Positions 1 to 12,064 of a DNA stretch of 64,000 nt are shown here, one piece after another. Source of the stretch: Thermothelomyces thermophilus ATCC 42464. Taxonomy: Eukaryota > Ascomycota > Sordariomycetes > Sordariales > Chaetomiaceae. Each line of letters begins with the position of its first letter. Position 1 is the stretch's first letter. Location of the stretch: assembly GCF_000226095.1 (NCBI RefSeq), contig NC_016476.1, positions 3,720,001-3,784,000 of the forward strand, given 5' to 3'. The position numbers and the translations under genes were made by a program. The notes under the pieces were generated by a model. That model was not told the origin of the DNA. It did no database searches and worked only from the letters and a program-made list of their open reading frames with translations.

Positions 1-2496
1 TTTCTTGACTTGTGCGACAGTCTTCGTAACTCCTTTGTGTCCTCCGAGTTTCGACTCGTGGAGTTCTCGAATCATCCGCAGCTGTTGACCTTTGTCGTGG
101 ATGTACGCTTTGCCTCGGTACCAGAGTTTCCCATCTTTCTCTTCTACTCCGTCAGGTACCACTGGTCCGGGTGCTGCTTGATACTGTGCCTCGTTGATCC
201 TTTCTTCTCGAAAGATTGCGCAGCATTCTAGGAACGAGTCAAGTGGATCGTCTTCCACGGGTGTCTGCGTTTCGTGATGCAGCGTTCCGTCTGTCCGTTC
301 CTTGAACAACGGTGGTGTCGTTCCCGTTCGTCCTTCCGTGTGATCCGTTCGTCGACTTAAGATGTCCGCTCGTGCGTTCTCTTTGCCCTTCTTGTAGCGG
401 ATCTCAAAGTTGAATTCCGCGAGGAATTCTGCCCATCGTATTTGTCGTCCGTTGAGTTCCTTCGTCGTCGTGAAGTATCGCAAATTCTTGTGATCCGTAT
501 ATACTTGTACCGGTTCAATCGTGCCGCTGAGGTATGGTCGCCATTCCTTGAAAGCTTCGACAATCGCAAGTAGTTCCTTGTCGTGGATCGGATAATTGAG
601 ACGTGGTCCATCGAGCTTCTTTGAAAAGAAGGCTACAGGATGTAGCTTCCCTTGTTCGTCTCGTTGTCCCAATTGTCCTCCGATGGCGTAGTCTGAAGCG
701 TCCGTTTCTACCTCGAATGGCTTCTTGGGGTCTGGCAGTACCAGTACTGGATCCTCGGTGATGGCGTCGCGAATCTGCGTAAATGCCTGCTCGTGTTGCT
801 CTTCCCATTGGAATTCAGCGTTCTTCTTGGTAAGTTCGTGCAAAGGTCGTGCGATCGCTCCAAAGTTCCTGAGGAACATCCGGTAGAAGTTTGCAAATCC
901 GATGAAGCTTCGTACTTCCGTGACTGACGTCGGTCGTGGCCAATTCTTGATAGCTTCAACCTTTGAAGGTTCCATCCGGATTTGTCCTGGGGATATCTCG
1001 TATCCCAGAAACACCGTTTTCCTGACGTGGAATTCGCTCTTTCCCTTGTTGACTGATAGCTTGTACGCGTGCAGCGCGTCCAGCACTGCTTTTACGTGCT
1101 TCCGGTGTTCGTCCATCGTCTTGGAGAAGATGAGTATATCGTCGAGATAACATACCGCAAATTTGTCGAGAAAGGGTCGGATAGCTTGATCAATCAGGGC
1201 TTGGAACGTTGCCGGCGCGTTCGTAAGTCCAAATGGCATGACGAGGTACTCGTAGTGGCCATAAGGTGTCCTAAAGGCCGTTTTCCACTCGTCGCCTTCT
1301 TTGATCCGTATGTGGTTGTAGGCCGATGGCAAGTCAAGACGCGTGAAATATTGGGCTCCTGCCAACTGATCTCGGAGCCGTGAGATCAGCGGTAACGGGT
1401 ATCGATTTTTCACGGTCTGTTCGTTGAGTTGCCGATAGTCGACGCATAACCGTAGCTTTCCGTCTTTCTTGGGCACAAACAGGATTGGGTAGCCTGCTGG
1501 CGATGTCGACGGGCGGATATGTCCTCTTCGAAGGTTCTCCTCCAAATATCGCTTAAGTTCTTCGTTCTGTGTCTGGCTCGTGTGGTAAATCTTGAAGAAC
1601 TTCAGTCGTGCTCCTTCCTTGAGCTTGATCTCGTGATCCCATGGGCCGTGTTCTGGTAGTCCTTCCAGATGTTTCGGTTCGAATGCTGGGTGCCCTTCGT
1701 ATTCCTTCGGTACTTCCCCAGTCTTGTCTCGTCCCTCGGTTTTCTGATAGTATGCGAACTTGGTTCCGTCCATGGCGATACTGGCGATTTCTCCTGTCTC
1801 AACCCACTGCTCCAATTGCAGTGCTCCGCATTCGTCAACGGAGAGAACAGCTATCGGCGATTCAGCTCGTTCCTCCTGTCGCGATATCGATGTCGTTGTG
1901 CCGCCTCTTCCAGAGTCCGTAGTGGTCTGCCTGCCACTGTCCGTCTCTTGCGGTGGATCCGTAGGACATGCCTTTCTCTGAGCATCGTCCGCTCGCGATC
2001 CTTGCGCGCTCCCCATCTCGCTGGTCGAATACGACTCCATTCGGGGTCGCAGGTGGCCACCATTCTTCCAGCTGATGTCCGGGTCGTAATCTTCATGCCA
2101 TGGTAACCCCAATATCATGTCTTTGTCGTTGCCCATGTCCACGATGCTGAATACGACTGCTGTGGTCTTCCCTGCCACAGTGATGTCGATCGGTTCGGTC
2201 TCCCTGCGTACCCATTGCGTCGGAAATGGCCCTTTGACTATGCCATACTTCCGCTTCATTCTCCAGGGTATCCGCAGCTGATTCACAAGTGTCGGCGAAA
2301 TCAGATTCATCTCTGCTCCACTGTCCACTAGTGCGAGCATTTCGTGCTGTTTCCACTGTGCTGTTATCCACAGCCGCTTGTCTTGCCGCCGTCGTCCAAA
2401 GATTGCGGCGATTTCCCATGTTTCTGCCGGGAGGTCTCGGTATAGTGGTCTCTTGCGCCAGTTCCTCCTGTACTGCGCTACCACTCGCCGCTGCGC
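1..2496 (-). CDS. pol: Pol polyprotein of element A, partial
   Basis: Reading leftward from the end of gag, the sequence encodes the aspartic protease (LVDSGAEM), reverse transcriptase with YLDD, RNase H, and the start of integrase. It runs off the window in the integrase zinc-finger region, equivalent to about residue 830 of the 1247-residue pol of element C. The start is set by analogy with C, eight bases past the gag stop codon begin. I saw no sign of RIP damage inside the window, but the end of the frame cannot be checked here. Confidence 0.85.
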
Positions 2497-2501
2497 GGGC
2501 G

Positions 2502-4763
2502 TTAATGGTTTCCGGGCCCCTCGAAGGGCCCTGACCCGTTTCCCAGGTCAGTGCTGACCTCTTCGGTTGTTCGGCTGATAGCGGCTTCGTCGATCGTGCT
2601 CATTTCCGTGAGCCATTGAGTGCTTGCGGCTTCCCACCATTGGGTCCGTTCTGCTTTCCGTCGTGCGTGCCATAGCTTCATCTGAAGCTCCCGAATTCGC
2701 AATTTCTTTTCGTCCGCGTGATAGAGGCAATCGTTGCTCCAGCACGAGTCCCATGTGTCTCGTCCCGTTCCGCAGTGCCTAGGCCAGGCTCGTCTTGGAA
2801 CTATCGTGATGCTTTCTAGATCGCGGGCTTCGATCTTCCAAAGCAATTCGGCCGCTCTGTTTCCTGCATCGTAGACCCATTCCACAGGGCACAAGCCTCC
2901 GTCCCCGTTCTCCTGTCGGGTCGGCCAGTGGTTGTTTTCGAATTTGTCGCGGAAGTGGTATCGGCATTCGTGTGCCACACACTGGAACCAGGGCACTTGC
3001 GCATGTGCCTCGTGTCGAGGGTGCAGTCGCGTGGCGTCGCCTGGAAGGTATTGGAACTCTTTCCCGAATCCTTCCCACTGTACGTGGGCCGTGGGTACTC
3101 CAATGCTGAGGTAGGAGTGTTTCTCCCAATAGCTTTCCCACGTACGCTCATCTTTTCCGCGGTTCGCGCGCATGAACTGGTATTCGGGGTTCCGTACGTC
3201 GTGGCTGAGTTGCTGATCGTCAAAGTGCTCGGCGTAGCTATCGGGCCCATCATATGTCACAGGTTGTTCTCCTTTGATGGTTTCCACGACACGTCGGAGT
3301 TCCCTCATTTCGTCCCTCATTCCATCACTCTGCTGGGCGAGTCGAATCAAGCGCCCGTCCCGTTCGCGCAATTCCGTGTTGAGCCGAAAAACTTCGTTGC
3401 GGTACCATTCGATTCGTTCCTGGAGGAATAGAACATTGGGTCCGGGTCTTTCGATTCCTTGGGTGTCGGTTGTCCACGATCCATCCCGCCTCTGCGTGAC
3501 TGTGAAACCCCACTGCCTCAAGGCTGGGAGAATCGAAACTGGCGGTGCATATTCTCCTGCCATGTCCCATTCGGCAAGACCTGTCTCTGGGTCCACAGTG
3601 ACCAGTTCGGAGTACGGTGCTTGTTCGTCTTCACCGTTGCCGTCGTGTCCGAGACTGTCCGTGTCACTGTCCTTGTCTTCGTAGCTCGTGGCTGCTACTT
3701 CGATGACGTCCTTGGTGGTTTCGTCGATGGCCGCAATTTCCTTTCCAGGGACTGGCTTCCATTCTTTCTTCGGGCTCCGGCATTCTCGCTTGTAATGCCC
3801 TTTCTTTCCGCAGTTGTAGCAGGTAACATTGGACTTGTCTTTGGTCGCCTTCTTCTGGTCCTGCTTCTGCGCTGCGTCCACATCCATGGCTCCGGGGTGC
3901 GTCCCGTACGAGGTACTGACGTACGCTCGCTTTTTCTTGTCGTTGGCCTTAACCGTGGTTCCGTTCATTCGACCTCGTTTCTGCTGCTCTCGTGCGTAGA
4001 GTCGATCATCGATTCTGATGGCCTGCGCGATGTATTCATCCAGAGTCTCAGGCCGATCGTACTTGTACAGCTCGTCCTTGACCTTTTCCTTCAAGCCGTT
4101 ATAGAACAATTGCATCAACGCCTCGTCGTTAAGCTGAGACTTGAGCATGTCCTGTCTGAACTGTGCGGCGTAGGAGGCTGCTGACTTGGTCTGTCGGAGA
4201 TTGGCGAGTCTTTCTTGCGCATGGATTTTCTCGTCTTTGTCGCCAAAGACCTTCCGAAGCTCTTCTTCGAAACGGTCGTAGGATCGAAAGACTGCCTGCG
4301 TGAACGCGTCTCGGTCGTCTTCGTCTTCCTCGGTGAGATAGTCGTTCCACGTAGGCTCGAACCATCTGAGTGCCTTGCCCTCTAGTCTCGTGGCTGCGTA
4401 GAGGACTTTGGCTTTGTCGTCCGGAAACTTGTCGTCATTGAGCCGGAAGTAGGATCGGAGGTTTGTCAAGAATCCTGCGAGATCCTCCTTGGTTCCTCCG
4501 TATTTGCCAGGTGGTTCGATCTTGATGCGCTTCGCTTTGGCGCCCTCGAGTGCCTCGATTTTGGCGTAGGCCTCGTTGACCAACTTCTGCGAGTACTTTT
4601 CGCGGTTCTCGAGTTCCTTGATTCGAGCTTGAGCAGCCTTGTCTCTCTGGTCCAACTCCTGGATCCGCTGCTGGAGTTGACCAAGCTGGGCGAGCAGTTG
4701 TTCGGCCGTGACGTTGGTATCCATGTCGGTGTCGAGGTCGAGGTCTCCTCCGTTCTGAACCAT
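2502..4763 (-). CDS. gag: Gag-like protein of element A, 753 aa
   Basis: Structural polyprotein of the retrotransposon particle. It has an N-terminal coiled coil, a retrotransposon-gag core (around LEGKALRWFEPTW), and a CCHC zinc knuckle (CYNCGKKGHYKREC) near residue 315. It then has an unusually long C-terminal extension of more than 400 residues, carrying two copies of the pattern W-x2-C-x4-C-x2-H. The extension resembles the extra domain between nucleocapsid and protease reported for the Magnaporthe element Pyret (from memory; not searched). Length is the same as the copy in element C, with only scattered amino-acid differences. Pol follows in another frame after a short overlap. Confidence 0.93.
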   Translation of the reverse strand: MVQNGGDLDLDTDMDTNVTAEQLLAQLGQLQQRIQELDQRDKAAQARIKELENREKYSQKLVNEAYAKIEALEGAKAKRIKIEPPGKYGGTKEDLAGFLTNLRSYFRLNDDKFPDDKAKVLYAATRLEGKALRWFEPTWNDYLTEEDEDDRDAFTQAVFRSYDRFEEELRKVFGDKDEKIHAQERLANLRQTKSAASYAAQFRQDMLKSQLNDEALMQLFYNGLKEKVKDELYKYDRPETLDEYIAQAIRIDDRLYAREQQKRGRMNGTTVKANDKKKRAYVSTSYGTHPGAMDVDAAQKQDQKKATKDKSNVTCYNCGKKGHYKRECRSPKKEWKPVPGKEIAAIDETTKDVIEVAATSYEDKDSDTDSLGHDGNGEDEQAPYSELVTVDPETGLAEWDMAGEYAPPVSILPALRQWGFTVTQRRDGSWTTDTQGIERPGPNVLFLQERIEWYRNEVFRLNTELRERDGRLIRLAQQSDGMRDEMRELRRVVETIKGEQPVTYDGPDSYAEHFDDQQLSHDVRNPEYQFMRANRGKDERTWESYWEKHSYLSIGVPTAHVQWEGFGKEFQYLPGDATRLHPRHEAHAQVPWFQCVAHECRYHFRDKFENNHWPTRQENGDGGLCPVEWVYDAGNRAAELLWKIEARDLESITIVPRRAWPRHCGTGRDTWDSCWSNDCLYHADEKKLRIRELQMKLWHARRKAERTQWWEAASTQWLTEMSTIDEAAISRTTEEVSTDLGNGSGPFEGPGNH

Positions 4764-4790
4764 GACAGAACAAAGGGAGTGGTAACAACG

Positions 4791-5204
4791 TGTGACGAAC
4801 CCAACTCAGACTGCTTCTGAAAGGGTCCAGACGGAGGTGGGTGAAGCGGGACAAGCAGGCAGGTCGTCTGAGGGATTCGGTGAAGCCAAAGGGTTCACAA
4901 CAACACTTAGAGTTGTCTCTCACAGTAATCAGCAATGCTTGGTATGAGTACTGTGATTGTGATTGTTACCACTGGTGAACTCCCAGAGTTCGCCAGAACG
5001 AGTGACTATATACAATTTCCTTGTCCTTTCCCCCTTGAGTCTTGATCGTGCGATCGCTGCTGCGATCCTGCGATCGTTACCCAAGTGCTCGTCTTGATCG
5101 AAGTGCGATCACTGCGATCACTTCCTGATTGGTCCTTAGGTCTTGTGGTTCCTGATTGGTTCTGTGCGCCTTGCCGGGTCGCCTTATGCAGCCAAATCGT
5201 GACA
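4791..5204 (-). repeat. 5' LTR of element A (414 bp, U3 type II)
   Basis: On the minus strand the LTR starts TGTCACGATTTGG and ends GGGTTCGTCACA (TG...CA ends). The first ~200 bp (U3) hold at least five copies of TGCGATC in direct and inverted arrangement (5045-5125) and a CCAATCA box. A TATATA box lies near 5005-5012, and from there on the sequence matches the LTRs of elements C, B and D. An 11-mer at 4963-4973 in R is complementary to the priming site at 4778-4788 just inside the element. Confidence 0.93.
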
Positions 5205-5574
5205 TTAGAAGATTATCACTGCCAAGACTAAGGTCTTTACTAGTGATAATAACATATCACCGTCAACAACACGGAATCACGGAGCGAAAGGAGAAGTAAT
5301 ATTAGTAATAACTATTAAAGAAAGACAGATAATTATATATATATAGCTAGCTAGTCACTTATTATAGTAGGCTCTAGGAGTTTACTAGTGATAGTAACCT
5401 AACCTACAATCACAGCACTTATACCAAGTATTACTAACTACTATAGGAGATAACTCTAGTGTTATTATAAACCCTTTAGCTTTACCAAATCCCTTAGACA
5501 ACCTATACGCTTGTCCCGCTTGATTTACCTTCGTCTAAACCCTTTTAGAAGAAGTTTGAGCTAGGTTTGTTACA
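5205..5574 (+). repeat. 5' LTR remnant of element B (370 of 453 bp)
   Basis: Matches the last 370 bp of B's 3' LTR (19959-20328). The first 83 bp are missing here because element A was inserted; they should lie left of the window. The LTR ends near 5574, followed by the priming site TTGCTATCACT. Confidence 0.9.
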
Positions 5575-8500
5575 CGTTGCTATCACTCCCTTTGTTCTGT
5601 CATAGTTTAGGACGAAGGTGATTTCGACCTTGACATCGATATAACTACTAACGTCACGGCCGAATAGCTGCTTGCCTAGCTTGGTCAACTCTAGCAGCAG
5701 ATTTAGGAGTTAGACCAGAGAGATAAGGTTGCTTAAGCTTAGATCAAGGAACTCGAGAACGGCAAAAAGCACTCGTAGAAGCTGGTTAACGAGGCCTATG
5801 CCAAAATTAAGGCACTCAAAGGCGCCAAAGCAAGCTATATCAAGATCGAACTACCTAGCAAATACGGAGGAACCAAGGAGGATCTCGTAAGATTCCTAAC
5901 AAACCTCTAATCCTACTTCTGGCTTAATGATAACAAGTTTCTAGATGATAAAGCTAAAGTCCTCTATATAGCTATAAGACTAGAGGGTAAGGCACTTAGA
6001 TAGTTTGAGCCCATATAGAATGACTATCTTACTAAGGAAGACAAAGACAACCGAGACGTGTTTATATAGGTAGTCTTTTGATCTTACGACCGTTTTAAAG
6101 AAGAGCTTTAGAAGGTTTTTAGCGACAAAGACGAGAAGATTTATACGTAAGAAAGACTTGCTAGTCTTCGATAGACTAAGTTAGTAGCCTCTTATACTAT
6201 ATAGTTTAGATAGGATATACTCAAGTCTTAGCTTAATAATAAGGCGTTAATATAACTATTCTATAATAGCCTAAAGGAAAAGATTAAAGATAAGCTATAT
6301 AAGTACGACTAGCCTAAGACCCTGAACGAATATATCGTATAGGCTATTAGAATCGATAATCGACTTTATACGCGAGAGTAGTAGAAACGAGGTCAAATAA
6401 ATAGAACTATAGTTAAGGCTAATGATAAAAAAAAACGAGTATACGTTAGCACCTTATATAGGATATATCCTAGAGCTATAGATATAGATATAACATAGAA
6501 GCAGGATTAAAAGAAGACAACTAAAGACAAGTCTAATATTACCTACTATAACTATAGAAAGAAAGGGCATTATAAGCAAGAATATCGAAGCCCGAAGAAA
6601 GAGTAGAAAATAATCCCTAGAAAGGAAATTATAGCTATCGACAAAAACACTAAGAATGTCATCGAAGTAGCGGCTACAAGCTATAAAGATAGGGATAGCG
6701 ATATAGATAGTCTTAGACACGACGGCGACGGTGAAAACAAATAAGCACCGTACTCCGAACTAGTCATAGTAGACCTAGAGACAGGTCTTGCCAAATAGGA
6801 CACGGCAGGAGAGTATACACTACTAATTTCGATTCTCCCAGCCCTAAGGTAGTAGGGTTTCACAGTCATATAGAGGCAGGATAGATCGTAGACGACCGAT
6901 ACCTAAGGAATCGAAAGACCTGGACCTAATGTTTTATTCCTCTAGGAACGAATCGAATGGTATCGTAATAAAGTTTTCTGGCTTAATATAGAACTATACA
7001 AACGGGATAGACGCTTAATTCGACTTACCTAGTAGAGCGATAAGATAAGGGATAAGATAAGGGAACTCTAACGTATCGTAGAAACTATCAAAGGGGAACA
7101 GCCTGTGACGTACGATAGGCCCGATAGCTATACCGGGCATTTTGACGATTAGTAACTTAGCTATAACGTACAGAACCCTAAGTACTAGTTTATATACGTG
7201 AACTACGGAAAAGATAAACATATATAGGAAAACTACTAGAAGAAATACTCCTACCTTAGCATCGGAGTACCTATGGTCTACATATAGTAAGAAGGATTTG
7301 GAAATGAATTCTGATACCTTCTAGGCAACACTACACGACTATACCTGTAACATAAGGCATATATATAAGTACCCTAGTTCCAGTATATATTATATAAATG
7401 CTGATACTACTTTTACGACAAATTCGAAAATAATCACTAGCTAACCTAATAAGGAAATGAGAATAGAAGCCTCTACCCTATAGAATAGGTCTATAATATA
7501 GGAAACAGAGCGGCCGAATTGCTCTAGAAGATCAAAGCCCGCGATCTAGAAGGTATCACGGTAGTACTAAAACGAGCCTAGCCTAGGTACTACGGAATAG
7601 GACGAGATATATAGGACTCGTGCTAGAGTAACGACTGCCTCTACCACGCGGACAAAAAGAAATTGCGGATCTAGGAGCTTCAGATAAAGCTATAGTATAT
7701 ATAACGAAAAGTAGAATAGACCTAATGGTAGGAAGCTATAAGCACTTAATGGCTTATAGAAATAAGTACGATTAACGAAGCTACTATTAGCCAAATAACT
7801 AAAGAGGTTAGCACTGACCTAGGAAACGGGTCAGGGCTCTTCGAGGGGCCCGAAAACCATTAACGCCCGTATAGTAGCGAGTAGTAGCGTAGTATAGGAG
7901 GAACTAGCGTAAGAAACCACTATATTAAGACCTCCCGGCAGAAATATAGGAAATCGCTACAATCTTTAGACGACGGCGGCAAGACAAGTAACTATAGATA
8001 ACAGCACAATAGAGATAGTATAAAATGCTCGTACTAGTAGATAGTAGAGCAGAGATAAACCTGATTTCGCTAACGCTTATAAATTAGCTACAGATACCTT
8101 AGAGAATGAAGCGGAAGTATAGTATAGTCAAAGGGCCATTTCTAACGTAATAGGTATATAGGGAGACTAAACCGATTAATATTACTATAGTAGGGAAGAC
8201 TATAGTAGTCGTATTTAGTATTATAGATATAGGTAATGATAAAGATATAATATTAGGGTTACCATAGTATAAAGATTACGACCTAGACATTAGCTAGAAG
8301 AATAATAACTACCTACAACCCCGAACAGAGTTATATTTGACTAGCAAGATAGGGAGCACGTAAGGATCACGAGCAGACGATGCTCAAAGGAAGGCATATC
8401 CTACAGATCTACCACAAGAGACAAACAGTGGTAGGCAGACTACTACAGACTCTAGAAGAAGCGGTATAACAATACCGACGTTACGATAGGAAGAACGAGC

Positions 8501-11500
8501 TAAACCGCCAATAGCTATTCTCTCCGTTGACGAATACGGAGCACTATAACTAGAGTAGTAGGTTAAGACAGGAGAAATCGCTAGTATTGCTATAGACAGA
8601 ACCAAGTTCGTATATTATGAGAAAGCCGAGAGACGAGACAAGACTAGGGAAGTACTAAAGGAATACGAAGGATACCTAGCATTCGAACCGAAGTATCTAA
8701 AAGGACTACCAGAGCACGGCCTATAGGATTACGAGATTAAACTCAAGGAAGGAGTATGACTAAAGTTCTTTAAGATTTACTATACGAGCTAGACACAGAA
8801 CGAAGAACTTAAGCGATATTTGGAGGAGAACTTTCGAAGAGGATATATCTGCCCGTCGATATTGCTAGTAGGCTACCTAATCCTATTTGTACCTAAGAAA
8901 GACGGAAAGCTACGGTTATATGTCGACTATTAGTAACTTAACAAACAGACCGTGAAAAACCAATACCCGTTACTACTGATCTCACGGCTCCAAGATCAGT
9001 TAGCAGGAGCCTAATATTTTACGTATCTTGACTTGCCATTGGCCTATAACTATATATAGATCAAAGAAGGTAATAAGTAGAAAACGGCCTTTAGGATACC
9101 TTATAGCTATTATAAGTATCTTGTTATACTATTTAGACTGATAAACGCGCTAGTAACGTTTTAAGCCCTAATTAATTAAGCTATCTGACCCTTTCTTAAC
9201 AAATTTACGGTATATTATCTCGATAATATACTCATCTTCTCCAAAACAATAGATAAATACCAGAAGTATATAAAAGTAATGCTAGACATATTATACGCGT
9301 ATAAGCTATTAGTCAACAAGGAAAAGAGCGAATTTTATATTAGGAAAACGGTGTTTTTAAGATACGAAATATCCCTAGGACAAATCCGGATAGAACCCTT
9401 AAAGGTTAAAGCTATTAAGGATTAGCTATAACTAACGTTAGTTATAGAAGTATAAAGTTTCATCGGGTTTACGAACTTCTACCAGATGTTCATTAGGAAC
9501 TTTAGAGCAATCGTACAACCTTTACACGAACTTACTAGGAAGAACGCTAAATTCCAATAGGAAGAGTAATACGAGTAAGCATTTATACAGATCCACGACG
9601 CCATTACTAAAGATCTAATACTAGTGCTACCAGACCCTAAGAAGCCATTTAAGGTGGAAACGGACGCTTTAGACTACGCTATTGGAGGATAATTAGGATA
9701 ACAAGACAAACAAGGGAAGCTATATCCTATAGCCTTCTTTTTAAAGAAGCTCGATAGACTATATCTTAATTATCTGATCTATAACAAGGAACTACTTACG
9801 ATTATTAAAGCTTTTAAGGAATAGCAACTATACCTTAATAGCACGATTAAACTAGTATAAGTATATACGGATTATGAGAATTTACAGTATTTTACGATAA
9901 TAAAGGAGCTTAATAGATAATAAATACGATAGGTAGAATTCCTTATAGAATTCAATTTTGAGATCTGCTATAAGAAGGGCAAAGAGAACGTACAAGCAGA
10001 CGCCTTAAGCCGATGAACGGATTATACGGAAGGACAAACGGAAACAACGCCACCGTTATTCAAGGAACGAATAGACGGAACGCTATATCATAAAACGTAG
10101 ACACCTATAGAAGATAATCTACTCGACTCGTTCTTAGAATGTTACGTAATCTTTCGAGAAGAAAGGATTAACGAGGTATAGTATCAAGCAATACCCGGAC
10201 TGGTAGTACCTGACGGAGTAGAAGAAAAAGATAAGAAACTCTAGTATCGAGGTAAAGTATATATCTATGATGGGGATTAATAGCTACAAATGATTCGAGA
10301 ACTCTATAAATTGAAACTCAGAGGATATAAAGGAGTCACAAAGACTATTATACAAGTTAAGAAATACTACGACTTTCTATAGCTAATGACACGAGTTAAG
10401 GAAGTCGTATAGAGCTACGATATCTACAATCGAAGTAAAACAGCACAACACAAACCATATAGGCTACTCTAGCTACTGCCAATAGCTAATAAACCATAGA
10501 GTTCAATTACGATAGACTTTATTACGAAACTACTAGAATCTAAAGACATAGCTACAGGGGTAATCTACAATAGTATTCTTACTATAGTAGATTGCCTAAC
10601 TAAATAGGTATACTTCTTTCCCTATAAGGAGTCCTAGATAGCTAAATAGCTTGTAAATATGATCTATTAGTAAGTCGTATTAGTACACGCTTAGCTATAG
10701 GAATAGATCACCGATAGAGACACCAAGTTCGTATCAAAGTTCTAGTAAGCGTTAATATAGCGATTAGGCGTTAATAGCAAGTTGTTAACGGCATATTACC
10801 TATAGACTAATAGACAAATAGAGCGACTAAACCAAGTTATCGAGTAGTACCTTCGTTCTTACATTAACTACTAGCAAGACGACTAGGTCATACTATTACT
10901 AATAGCATAACTCGCTTATAATATAATACCAACAGAAACGACCAAAGTCACACCATTCTTCGTAAACTACAGATATAAAGCAGACCTTAGGCAAGGACTA
11001 GAGGTTATAGTACCGAGAGTAGCAGTTAAAGCGGAACAAATATATACACTATACAAGAAGCTCAAAAACAAACTTAAGTTTATTAGAACTAGAATAAAGA
11101 ACTACTATAACAAATATAGGCTCAAGGGACCTTGCCTAGAGAAAGGAGATAAAGTTTACCTAATCGTACGAAACTTATAAACTAAACGACTAAGCACAAA
11201 GCTAGACTTTAAGAAGGTTAGACCCTTTATTATTAAGGAACGAATTTCGACATCTAACTACTAACTATCGTTACTATCATCTATACGATTACAGATAGAT
11301 GTTTTTTATATTTCACTTCTCGAACCAACGCCAAAGAACGCCGAAATCGCTATAAATATTAAAGCAAAGGATAAAGAGGAAGAATAGGACATCGAAGAAA
11401 TTCTAGATTTACATATTATTAATAGGGAACTATAGTATCTAGTCAAATAGCTTAATTTTAGACTAAAAGATAACTTATAGAAACTAGTTAAGAATTTGAA

Positions 11501-11583
11501 CTGCCTTAAGAAACTAGAACAGTTCCACTAGCAGAACCCGGATCGACCAAAGGAAAACCTAGGACAGAACCAAAGACAGCGCC

Positions 11584-11588
11584 CTAGT
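11584..11588. repeat. Target-site duplication of element C, left copy (CTAGT)
   Basis: CTAGT directly before the TG of the left LTR. The same five bases follow the right LTR at 19188-19192. A 5-bp duplication is normal for Ty3/Gypsy integrase. Confidence 0.95.
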
Positions 11589-12037
11589 TGTCACGAATAA
11601 GCACATGGGCGGCCTGGCAGGCTGCAGCCAGGACGCGGGACATTCCGACAGCCAATCACTTGACGGACCAATCAGAAGATTATCACCGCCAAGACTAAGG
11701 TCTTCACTGGTGATAATAACATGTCACCGTCGACAACGCAGAATCACGAAGTGAAAGGAGGAGTGGTACTGGTGATAACTATTGAAGAAGGACAGACAAT
11801 TATGTATATATAGCTAGCTAGTCACTCGTTATGGTGGACTCTGGGAAGTTCACCAGTGGTAACAATCACAATCACAGTACTCATACCAAGCATTGCTGAT
11901 TACTGTGAGAGACAACTCTAAGTGTTGTTGTGAACCCTTTGGCTTCACCGAATCCCTCAGACGACCTGCCTGCTTGTCCCGCTTCACCCACCTCCGTCTG
12001 GACCCTTTCAGAAGCAGTCTGAGTTGGGTTCGTCACA
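11589..12037 (+). repeat. 5' LTR of element C (449 bp, U3 type I)
   Basis: Starts TGTCACGAATAAGC and ends GGGTTCGTCACA. U3 contains two CCAATCA boxes and an imperfect hairpin (11680-11716; outer arms TTATCACC and GGTGATAA, inner arms AAGAC and GTCTT). TATATATA lies at 11805-11812. The R-region 11-mer AGTGGTAACAA lies at 11855-11865, about 50 bp after the TATA box, a plausible transcript 5' end. The same type-I U3 is found in element B. Confidence 0.95.
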
Positions 12038-12039
12038 CG

Positions 12040-12050
12040 TTGTTACCACT
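12040..12050 (+). promoter_or_regulatory. Candidate self-priming site (PBS) of element C
   Basis: TTGTTACCACT, three bases after the LTR, is perfectly complementary to AGTGGTAACAA at 11855-11865 in R. The position does not start with TGG, so ordinary priming by a tRNA CCA end is unlikely. Self-priming by the folded 5' end of the RNA is established for Tf1 and reported for several fungal Gypsy relatives. Elements A, B and D have an equivalent pair. Confidence 0.75.
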
Positions 12051-12064
12051 CCCTTTGTTCTGTC

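Larger units (their letters stand above)
1..5204 (-). mobile_element. Element A: Ty3/Gypsy chromovirus, Pyret-like, cut by window edge
   Basis: The minus strand carries, in order from 5204 downward, a 5' LTR, a leader, a long gag and the first two thirds of pol (protease, reverse transcriptase, RNase H, start of integrase). It matches element C closely over gag, pol and R-U5, but its U3 is unrelated to that of C. The outer LTR end (TGTCACGATT on the minus strand) abuts position 5205, where the 5' LTR of the older element B resumes in mid-sequence. A is therefore inserted into B. The part inside the window looks whole and shows none of the AT shift seen in B and D, so A is young. Its 3' end, its second LTR and the missing 83 bp of B's LTR should lie to the left of position 1. 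Confidence 0.93.
5205..11588 (+). mobile_element. Element B (left part): old, RIP-degraded Gypsy chromovirus
   Basis: The sequence can be followed against element C over nearly its whole length (leader, gag, pol) but is AT-shifted, with C-to-T and G-to-A differences throughout, the hallmark of RIP. It is broken throughout, with many dozens of breaks. It starts with a 370-bp remnant of its 5' LTR, interrupted by element A, and stops at 11588 where element C is inserted near the end of pol. It resumes at 19188. Adding both parts and the displaced LTR piece gives a body of about 6.7 kb between 453-bp LTRs, the same size as C. Confidence 0.92.

Noticed and set aside
12038-12060. Primer-binding site for a host tRNA in element C
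   Set aside because: The sequence after the LTR does not begin with TGG and matches none of the tRNA 3' ends in this window; the 11-nt match to R explains it better.
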